Below, one piece after another: positions 1 through 5,154 of a DNA stretch of 5,784 nucleotides. The stretch's first letter is position 1; each line of letters opens with the position of its first letter. The DNA lies in assembly GCA_025362765.1 (NCBI GenBank), contig JANYFI010000308.1:1-5784 (forward strand), read 5' to 3'. The position numbers and the translations under genes are program-made. The notes under the pieces are model-generated. The model ran no database searches. It was not told the origin of the DNA and saw only the letters and a program-made list of their open reading frames with translations. The DNA comes from Ferruginibacter sp. Its GTDB lineage: Bacteria; Bacteroidota; Bacteroidia; Chitinophagales; Chitinophagaceae.

Positions 1-479
1 TTGAAAAACTGCTTACCGCCAACCGGCTCATTTATCACAAGGATACCTCTATAGAACACAGCCAGGTAAAAGCCAAACTGGACATTTTAAAATCAACCGG
101 AAATAATAGCCTGGAATTTTATGATGCCCATTCTCCCAACGCTATGTTTTCATTGCAGGCTGGCGCCAAAGGAATGTCGTCTATTTCAGGAAATTTTTAT
201 CCGGAGATACTGGTTTGGATGTGCAATAACGCTACCAACCCCGAAAAACAAAAAGATGTTGAATGGTTACAGTCAGAAATTACAAGGGTTGACCCGTTGA
301 TTCACCAGGCTTATCCCATGAGTGCGAAATACTTTTTGCAAAAAAGAGGGTTGCCTATCCGTACCATCAGCAGAACATTTGCCCTTGAACTTACGCCTGA
401 CCAGAAAAAAACACTGGATGATATACATACCAGCTTTCTTGGCTGGTGCGAAAGGCTAGAGATAACGAGGGTTATTTAA
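1..479 (+). CDS. DHDPS/NAL-family aldolase, C-terminal half (5' end outside window)
   Basis: This is the C-terminal 158 residues of a class I aldolase of the dihydrodipicolinate synthase/N-acetylneuraminate lyase family. The reading frame is open from base 3, so the gene starts upstream of the window. The family usually has about 290-310 residues, so roughly half is missing. The Schiff-base lysine is probably the AAG at 39-41, in the strand LIYHKDTS, which matches the family pattern of a hydrophobic strand followed by K and a small or acidic residue. Further on are the glycine-rich loop GAKGMSSISGNFYPE, typical of the barrel's later strands, and a C-terminal helical segment containing YPMSAKYFLQKRGLPI. 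The catalytic tyrosine lies outside the window. The protein would be cytoplasmic and would cleave or form a pyruvate-linked acid sugar. The next-door symporter suggests catabolism of an imported sugar such as sialic acid. Family assignment is firm; substrate (sialate, 2-keto-3-deoxy acid or other) is not resolved. Confidence 0.85.
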   Translation, partial: EKLLTANRLIYHKDTSIEHSQVKAKLDILKSTGNNSLEFYDAHSPNAMFSLQAGAKGMSSISGNFYPEILVWMCNNATNPEKQKDVEWLQSEITRVDPLIHQAYPMSAKYFLQKRGLPIRTISRTFALELTPDQKKTLDDIHTSFLGWCERLEITRVI

Positions 480-520
480 TATTTCGGTTGTATTTTCCAG
501 ACGATTGCCAATACACTTTT

Positions 521-2083
521 ATGAAACATTTACCGGTTGCAGATCTTGCGATTATTGCATTTTATATGCTGGCCATGATATTGACCGGTGTTTGGTTTTC
601 AAGAAAAAATAAAAATCCTGATCAGTTTACGAAGGCTTCCGGTAAAATACCGCAATGGGCTGTCGGTATCTCTATCTATGCTACTTTTTTAAGCAGCAAT
701 ACTTTTTTAGGCGTGCCAGGAAAAGCATTTGGTACCAACTGGAATGCATTTGTTTTTAGTTTGTCCATGCCTTTTGCCGCCTGGATAGCGGCAAAATATT
801 TTATTCCTTTTTACAGAAACAGTGGGGAGGTATCGGCCTACACGCATTTGGAAAAGCGCTTTGGCCCCTGGGCACGTACTTATGCAGTGGCCTGTTTTTT
901 ACTTACACAACTCGCCCGGATGGGCTCTGTTTTTTTTGGTATTGCGCTCAGCCTGCAAGCTATGACGGGGTATTCCATGCAAAGCATTATGATCGTAATG
1001 GGTATCATCATTATTGTTTATACAGTACTCGGTGGTATGGAAGCGGTGATATGGACAGAGGTTGCGCAAGGCATCATTAAAACCTTTGGCGCTATCATTA
1101 TCCTGTATTTTATTATCAGCAAAATGCCGGGCGGTATAAACCATATCATTGCCATTGGTAAGACAGATGGTAAATTTAGCCTGGGTAGTTTTAAGCCAGA
1201 TTTTACAGCCTCTACATTTTGGGTGATATTTTTATATGGCATTTTTATTAACCTTAATAATTTTGGAATGGACCAGAATTATATTCAGCGTTACCAGGCA
1301 ACCAGTTCCGGTAAAGAGGCCGCTAAATCATTGTGGCTTTGTGTTAAAATATATCTTCCCGCTTCATTGTTGTTTTTTATAATTGGCTCTTCATTGTACG
1401 CCTGGTACCAGGTGCATCCCGAAATGCTGGAGGCGGTTAAACTGAGGGCTGCGGCAGACCGTTTATCTGTGAGTGTTTCAGCCAATGAAATTACAGCGCT
1501 GGCAAAGACATTACAACCGGCAGACTACGGCGACAAAATATTGCCGGATTTTATGGTAAATATATTGCCGGTAGGCATTGTCGGCATTATTGTTTCCGCC
1601 ATTCTTTCCGCAGCCATGAGTACCATCAGTTCGGGAATGAATGCCTGCGCTACGGTATTTACTTTTGATATTTATAAGCGATACATCAAGCAGGATATTA
1701 ACAACCGGCAAACCATGACGTTGCTTTTTACGTCTACTTTTGTGATTGGCATACTGTCTATTATAGCTGGTATTGCGATGATTGGCGTTAAAAGTATACT
1801 GGATGTTTGGTGGCAATTGTCCGGTATTTTTGCCGCAGGTATGCTGGGACTCTTTTTATTGGGAATTGCCAGCCGTGCAAAAAATGCCGAAGCCGTAATT
1901 GCTGTTATTGTTGGTGTGTTGGTTATTGGCTGGATGACTTTTCCTTCCGTTATTCCTGACAATCTTTCCTGGCTCCGCAGTAGTTTTAATACTAATATGG
2001 TAATTGTAGTTGGTACACTAACTATTTTTTTGGTGGGAACACTCCTGTCCTTCTTTAAAAAGAGGGGACAGAATGTAGGCTGA
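521..2083 (+). CDS. Sodium:solute symporter (SSS/SLC5 family), candidate sialic-acid or acid-sugar transporter
   Basis: This 520-residue inner-membrane protein has about 13 hydrophobic segments, the usual size for Na+-coupled SSS symporters. Visible family marks are SSNTFLG in the first core helix (residues 58-64), the signature YTVLGGMEAVIWTE (167-180), GMDQNYIQRY (249-258), and AAMSTISSG (364-372), whose serines correspond to the Na2 sodium site of LeuT-fold symporters. It ends in a short basic tail, FFKKRG. I chose the ATG at 521. An in-frame GTG at 446 would add 25 hydrophilic residues unlike the family and would overlap the aldolase. The gene follows the aldolase by 41 bases on the same strand, so co-transcription is likely and the two probably share a substrate. 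No clear Shine-Dalgarno precedes the start, as is usual in Bacteroidota. SSS members paired with NAL-type aldolases are often sialate importers (SiaT type). That substrate is inference; the family is certain. Confidence 0.93.
   Translation: MKHLPVADLAIIAFYMLAMILTGVWFSRKNKNPDQFTKASGKIPQWAVGISIYATFLSSNTFLGVPGKAFGTNWNAFVFSLSMPFAAWIAAKYFIPFYRNSGEVSAYTHLEKRFGPWARTYAVACFLLTQLARMGSVFFGIALSLQAMTGYSMQSIMIVMGIIIIVYTVLGGMEAVIWTEVAQGIIKTFGAIIILYFIISKMPGGINHIIAIGKTDGKFSLGSFKPDFTASTFWVIFLYGIFINLNNFGMDQNYIQRYQATSSGKEAAKSLWLCVKIYLPASLLFFIIGSSLYAWYQVHPEMLEAVKLRAAADRLSVSVSANEITALAKTLQPADYGDKILPDFMVNILPVGIVGIIVSAILSAAMSTISSGMNACATVFTFDIYKRYIKQDINNRQTMTLLFTSTFVIGILSIIAGIAMIGVKSILDVWWQLSGIFAAGMLGLFLLGIASRAKNAEAVIAVIVGVLVIGWMTFPSVIPDNLSWLRSSFNTNMVIVVGTLTIFLVGTLLSFFKKRGQNVG
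2045..2071 (+). terminator. Hairpin in the 3' end of the symporter gene, possible terminator
   Basis: Bases 2045-2056 can pair with 2060-2071 around a three-base AAA loop. The outer six pairs (CTGTCC with GGACAG) are perfect Watson-Crick. The inner part has two G-U pairs, one C-A mismatch, another G-U and two A-U pairs. The T-rich stretch TTATTTATTC starts about 12 bases after the stem, so this is not a textbook intrinsic terminator. It lies in the last codons of the symporter gene, and the convergent kinase stop begins only 13 bases downstream of the stem, leaving no other room. On the minus strand the G-U pairs are lost and only the outer six-pair stem remains. A role in termination or mRNA 3'-end stability is inferred. 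Confidence 0.33.
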
Positions 2084-2935
2084 TTATTTATTCATTTTCT
2101 GCAAATGATAATTGGCAAGGCCTTCAATGGGTGTTTTAATAATTACGCCAACGGACATTTTATACAAACCTGCGGTTGCACTCAGTAGTTCTTTAAATGC
2201 AAAACCAATGGACCCTGTACAATTAAAACTGTATTGCTGATAATCGGGGTATTTTGTAACAAGGTTTTCAAAAAAATCAATAAAAGCGTTTGTCACCAGT
2301 TGAGTGGTGTATTCTTTGCACGCCTTGCTGGTTGAAATAAAATTGACAAAATCGGCACAAAAACGATTCGGTAATTTTGCCGAATAAACCCGTTCCATAA
2401 TTGCTTCACGGGTAAGCCCATACGTTGCAAAAAATTCTTCTCTTACTGCTGTCGGCATATATTCCCGGATATAATCTCCCAGTAGTTTTTTTCCGATATA
2501 AAATCCACTGCCTTCGTCACCCAGTAAATAACCCAATGAATCTATATTCGCTGTTATGGTAGTTCCATCATACACGCAGCTATTGGTGCCTGTACCAAGT
2601 ATCGCAGTAAAGCCCGGTTGATCAAATAATACAGCTCTTGCGGAGCCCAGCAAATCTAAACCTACTGCAGGAGTTGCCGTTGTAAATACTTGTTGTAGCG
2701 CATTTATTACAATGTGCGTTTTATCATCGAAACAACCAGCGCCATAAAAATAAATGCGGCTGATTTGTATTGGTTGTACAATGGGTGGCAGACTTTTAGT
2801 TAGTGATTCAACAATATAACTACTGTTTACAAAATAGGGATTGTAACCTTCTGTATCAAAAAAATAAGGCGCTGTTTTTGCCTGTAGCAGGCACCAGCTT
2901 GTTTTGGTTGAACCGCTGTCTGCGATTAGTATCAT
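2084..2935 (-). CDS. murK: BadF/BadG/BcrA-family amino-sugar kinase, probable MurNAc (or GlcNAc) kinase
   Basis: This 283-residue cytoplasmic kinase has the ASKHA (actin-like) ATPase fold. Seen in order: phosphate-1 loop DSGSTKT (residues 6-12), GAGC (65-68), LLGSAR (95-100), phosphate-2 loop LGTGTNS (113-119), LGDEGSG (138-144, the GDEGS motif typical of GlcNAc/MurNAc kinases), and the C-terminal adenosine-type motif GSIGFAF (241-247). It likely phosphorylates the imported amino sugar at O6 using ATP, making the substrate for the MurQ product of the same operon. Kinases of this type act on MurNAc in Tannerella forsythia and on both MurNAc and GlcNAc in Clostridium acetobutylicum (MurK). The ATG at 2935-2933 overlaps the MFS stop as ATGA, giving translational coupling. 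The frame stays open upstream to 3169, but that part is out-of-frame MFS coding sequence. Specificity for MurNAc versus GlcNAc cannot be told from sequence, so the symbol is tentative. Confidence 0.85.
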   Translation of the reverse strand: MILIADSGSTKTSWCLLQAKTAPYFFDTEGYNPYFVNSSYIVESLTKSLPPIVQPIQISRIYFYGAGCFDDKTHIVINALQQVFTTATPAVGLDLLGSARAVLFDQPGFTAILGTGTNSCVYDGTTITANIDSLGYLLGDEGSGFYIGKKLLGDYIREYMPTAVREEFFATYGLTREAIMERVYSAKLPNRFCADFVNFISTSKACKEYTTQLVTNAFIDFFENLVTKYPDYQQYSFNCTGSIGFAFKELLSATAGLYKMSVGVIIKTPIEGLANYHLQKMNK

Positions 2936-4188
2936 TTGTTTTTTTTTATTTGTAACCCGATTTTGTGACCCACCACGGCATAGAAAAAAATACAGAGATA
3001 GCAGGGAATCAACATACCATAAGCATGCTGCGGCGAGTAATGGCCAGCCAGCCAGCCGTACAATAAAGGCAGTAAGGCGCCTCCACCAACGGCGGCTATT
3101 AAAAGAGAAGCGCCCGTTTTTGTAAACCGTCCAAGTCCATTGATGGCAAGTGGCCAGATAGATGGCCAAACAAGCGAATTGGCCAGCCCCAGTAGTGCAA
3201 TAAATGCCACAGAAATGTATCCTGTAGTTAAAAGAGCGAAGCCTAAAAAAACAACTCCCAGTAAAGAAGATATTTTAAGCACGGTTACCTGGGCAATATA
3301 TTTAGGGATAAGAATAATACCTATCACATAACCAACCAGCATAAAGCCAAGCGTACAGCTGGTAAAAAATTTTGCGGTGGAAAGTGGAATGCCTTGCGAG
3401 GGGCCATAGCTAATAATCGAATCGCCTGCAATTACTTCTACACCTACATATAAAAACAAGGTAACAACACCCAACAACAAATGTGGAAATTGAAGGATAC
3501 TTGTTTTATTAAGATTGGCAGCACCAACAGCTTCATCGCCTTCATCGATATCCAGCTCAGGCAGGCCGGATAAACGCACCAGTATAGCCAAAAATACCAG
3601 CACGATGGCTATTACCGCATAAGGCCCTACCACTCGTTGAGCAAGGTTGTTTAAGATATCATTTTTTTCATTCCCTGCCATCGCGGCAATTCGGGCCGTT
3701 ATGCCATCTGCATCCTGTAATATAACGGCGCCCAATATCAATGGAGCAATTACACCGGCTATACCATTGCAAATACCCATTATACTGATACGACGGGCAG
3801 CACTTTCCAACGGGCCTAATATGGTAATGTATGGATTGGCTGCGGTTTGCAAAATAGCAAGTCCTGCTCCCTGTATAAACAACCCGGTAAGAAATACAAT
3901 ATAAGATCTTGAGAACGCAGCAGGAATAAACAATACAGCGCCAACAGCCATAATCAGTAAGCCAAGCGTCATGCCTTTTTTATAACCTGTCCGCTGCAGC
4001 AATGCCGCCGCAGGAATGGCCATCACCATGTAAGAGATGTAAAATGAAAAAGCTACCAGGTAAGAAGCAACGCTGTTCAACTGGCACGCTATTTTTAAAT
4101 ACGGGATTAGTACCGAGCCTATCCAGGTTAAAAAACCAAATACAAAAAACAGTATGCCAATTATAAATATTGGTTTTTTAATGCGCAT
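2932..4188 (-). CDS. FucP/GluP/NagP-type MFS sugar transporter, probable MurNAc or GlcNAc importer
   Basis: This is a 418-residue, roughly 12-helix inner-membrane permease of the fucose/glucose-galactose/GlcNAc (FucP-GluP-NagP) branch of the major facilitator superfamily, probably a sugar:H+ or sugar:Na+ symporter. Visible marks are LLQRTGYKKGM in the helix 2-3 loop (residues 63-73), the branch hallmark QTAANPYITILGP (114-126), YVGVEVIAGDSI (247-258), WPSIWPLAINGLGRFT (341-356) and GGGALLPLLYG (368-378). A hydrophilic central loop lies near residues 160-230. I chose the ATG at 4188; an upstream in-frame TTG at 4209 adds only seven residues. The gene begins 34 bases after murQ and overlaps the kinase start by four bases (ATGA). 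Position between an etherase and an amino-sugar kinase points to MurNAc or GlcNAc uptake. The lysine-rich tail (QIKKNK) is encoded by an A9 tract that holds a potential frameshift site. The family is clear; the substrate is inferred. Confidence 0.9.
   Translation of the reverse strand: MRIKKPIFIIGILFFVFGFLTWIGSVLIPYLKIACQLNSVASYLVAFSFYISYMVMAIPAAALLQRTGYKKGMTLGLLIMAVGAVLFIPAAFSRSYIVFLTGLFIQGAGLAILQTAANPYITILGPLESAARRISIMGICNGIAGVIAPLILGAVILQDADGITARIAAMAGNEKNDILNNLAQRVVGPYAVIAIVLVFLAILVRLSGLPELDIDEGDEAVGAANLNKTSILQFPHLLLGVVTLFLYVGVEVIAGDSIISYGPSQGIPLSTAKFFTSCTLGFMLVGYVIGIILIPKYIAQVTVLKISSLLGVVFLGFALLTTGYISVAFIALLGLANSLVWPSIWPLAINGLGRFTKTGASLLIAAVGGGALLPLLYGWLAGHYSPQHAYGMLIPCYLCIFFYAVVGHKIGLQIKKNK
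2938..2947 (-). other. A9 tract with in-frame slippery heptamer A AAA AAC before the MFS stop
   Basis: On the minus strand the last MFS codons read ATA AAA AAA AAC AAA TGA. The bases 2944 to 2938 form A AAA AAC in the X XXY YYZ register of a -1 ribosomal frameshift site. After a -1 slip the next codons are CAA (2938-2936) and then the kinase ATG (2935-2933) read internally, so the ribosome would skip the MFS stop and continue through the kinase. The nine-A run (2947-2939) could also allow transcriptional slippage with the same result. No good stimulatory hairpin at the usual 5-9 bases downstream was found. The sequence is certain; function is hypothetical. The same A-rich stretch may simply serve as an initiation region for the kinase. 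Confidence 0.35.
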
Positions 4189-4222
4189 AGTCAACGTGCT
4201 TTTCGGCAAAGAGTTAAGTAGT

Positions 4223-5044
4223 CTATTTCTGAAAATTCATATTCACCTTGTCCATTGCTTTTTTTACGCTGCCGTGTTTAAGCAACAGTGCTTCAGCTTC
4301 AGTATAGTCCGTCATACCCGCTTTCTGCATCAGCATTTTCACGGCCCGGTCTGTAATTTTTTTATTGATCAGCAGCACGTTTACCATCTGGTTATCCTCC
4401 ACCCTGCCCAGTTGAATCATTACGGTGGTGCTGATCATATCAAAAAGAATTTTTTGCGCCGTGCCGCATTTCATTCGGGTGCTGCCGGTTATAAATTCGG
4501 GTCCGGTAATTACTTCAACGGGATAGTCGGCCTGCTGCGCAATAGGCGAATTGAGATTGCTTACGATGCAACCGGTAGTAATATTATTTTTTCGGCATGC
4601 TTCCAATGCACCCAATACAAAAGGCGTGGTACCGCTGGCAGAAATGCCAATTACAATGTCTTTATCAGTTACCTGTTCCTGCGTCAGTCTTTCCCAACCT
4701 TCATTAAAATTATCTTCCATTTCTTCCCGAGCTTCTACCATATGTTCAACGCCGCCCGCTAGAATGGTATTTACTATGCCTTTATCTATTCCGAAAGTGG
4801 TGGGCAATTCAATTACATCCAGTACAGAAAGCCTGCCTCCGCTGCCTGCTCCCAGGTAAAACATGCGACCTCCATTTTTAAGTTTATCAACAATAGCGTA
4901 GATCAACGTATTTACTTGGGGCAATGCTTTATCTATCGCAGCTGATACCGCAGCATTTTCATTATTTATAAGAGATGTTAATTCTTCTATTTTTTTTGTT
5001 TCCAGGTTTCTGTGTACCGATGGTTGCTCAGTAATAGTAGTCAT
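4223..5044 (-). CDS. murQ: N-acetylmuramic acid 6-phosphate etherase
   Basis: This 273-residue cytoplasmic SIS-domain enzyme cleaves the D-lactyl ether of MurNAc-6-phosphate to give GlcNAc-6-phosphate and D-lactate. Key sequence: sugar-phosphate loop LGAGSGGRLSVLD (residues 64-76), E79 in VIELPTTFG, and E107 in HMVEAREEME, which align with the two catalytic glutamates of E. coli MurQ (E83 and E114). Then come ISASGTTPFVLGALEA (134-149), SNLNSP (162-167) and the family signature ITGSTRMKCGTAQK (185-198). A helical C-terminal region with LLKHGSVKKAM follows. It is about 25 residues shorter than the E. coli enzyme, and the loop reads GAGSGGRL rather than GAGTSGRL. The ATG at 5044 fits the family's N-terminus. 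It is the first gene of the minus-strand operon, with the MFS transporter 34 bases downstream, and it diverges from the DeoR-type regulator. The identification is strong. Confidence 0.96.
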   Translation of the reverse strand: MTTITEQPSVHRNLETKKIEELTSLINNENAAVSAAIDKALPQVNTLIYAIVDKLKNGGRMFYLGAGSGGRLSVLDVIELPTTFGIDKGIVNTILAGGVEHMVEAREEMEDNFNEGWERLTQEQVTDKDIVIGISASGTTPFVLGALEACRKNNITTGCIVSNLNSPIAQQADYPVEVITGPEFITGSTRMKCGTAQKILFDMISTTVMIQLGRVEDNQMVNVLLINKKITDRAVKMLMQKAGMTDYTEAEALLLKHGSVKKAMDKVNMNFQK

Positions 5045-5054
5045 GAAAGTTATG

Positions 5055-5064
5055 TTAATATTAA
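5055..5064. repeat. Perfect 10-bp palindrome in the murQ leader
   Basis: TTAATATTAA is a perfect palindrome ending ten bases before the murQ ATG. In such AT-rich sequence a 10-bp palindrome can arise by chance, so an operator role is only a possibility. Confidence 0.2.
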
Positions 5065-5090
5065 GGTTGCGGTTTTTTTCTTACTTTTTT

Positions 5091-5120
5091 TGTAAAAATA
5101 TGTAAATTCACGCAAAAATC
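5091..5120. repeat. Three direct repeats with exact 10-bp period, candidate operator
   Basis: Three successive ten-base units, TGTAAAAATA (5091), TGTAAATTCA (5101) and CGCAAAAATC (5111), share the core YGYAAA. A weaker fourth unit, CGTAGTTTTA, follows at 5121. A ten-base spacing puts each unit on the same face of the helix. Several DeoR-family repressors bind tandem direct repeats, and this array sits mid-way between the divergently transcribed murQ and DeoR-type genes. It is therefore a candidate operator for the neighbouring regulator. The repeats are seen directly; binding is inferred. Confidence 0.4.
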
Positions 5121-5130
5121 CGTAGTTTTA
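5099..5130 (+). promoter_or_regulatory. Weak candidate Bacteroidota-type promoter for the DeoR-family gene
   Basis: TATG at 5099-5102 and TAGTTTTA at 5123-5130 are separated by 20 bases. They compare with the Bacteroidota primary-sigma pattern TTTG, about 19-21 bases, TAnnTTTG, with one mismatch in each box. Transcription would start close to 5137, leaving a leader of about 20 bases. It overlaps the direct-repeat array, so repressor binding would block it. In the minus direction the best -7-like box is TATTTTTA (5100-5093), but no convincing -33 box accompanies it, so the murQ promoter is not assigned. Confidence 0.25.
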
Positions 5131-5140
5131 ATTTTACGAA

Positions 5141-5153
5141 TACTTACTAAGTA
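5141..5153. promoter_or_regulatory. Perfect 13-bp palindrome abutting the DeoR-family start codon
   Basis: TACTTACTAAGTA is a perfect inverted repeat: six-base arms TACTTA and TAAGTA around a central C. It ends one base before the ATG at 5155. The position suits an autoregulatory operator downstream of the promoter, or a weak hairpin hiding the initiation region. With a one-base loop it could not form a full hairpin in RNA, so a DNA site is more likely. Function is inferred. Confidence 0.35.
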
Positions 5154-5154
5154 C

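Noticed and set aside
446..520. GTG start at 446 for the symporter, giving a 25-residue N-terminal extension.
   Set aside because: The extension is hydrophilic and unlike SSS N-termini, and it overlaps the aldolase by 34 bases. The ATG at 521 leads directly into the first hydrophobic helix.
917..919. R133 of the symporter as proof of a carboxylate (sialate) substrate, by comparison with the substrate-binding arginine of SiaT.
   Set aside because: I recall a similar arginine in SGLT-type glucose transporters, so it does not distinguish substrates without a proper alignment.
2092..2108. Stem TCATTT/AAATGA with a five-base loop near the convergent stops as a bidirectional terminator.
   Set aside because: It has six mostly A-T pairs, lies within the kinase's last codons, and is followed by no T-run. 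It is too weak to annotate.
2880..2892. Hairpin GCCTG-CTA-CAGGC in the kinase mRNA as a stimulator for the frameshift site.
   Set aside because: It starts about 46 bases after the heptamer, far beyond the usual 5-9 base spacer, and has only five pairs.
2936..3169. Kinase frame open 78 codons upstream of its ATG, suggesting a longer kinase.
   Set aside because: The extra part is the MFS coding sequence read in another frame. The phosphate-1 motif begins six residues after the ATG at 2935, the normal family start.
4189..4209. TTG start for the MFS transporter seven residues upstream.
   Set aside because: It adds only a short polar stretch with no ribosome-binding support. The ATG at 4188 is simpler, though the longer form is not excluded.
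4154..4762. A 202-codon plus-strand open frame opposite murQ.
   Set aside because: Its composition is rich in F, H and C with no recognisable domain, and it is antisense to a strongly identified murQ gene. It is a shadow frame.
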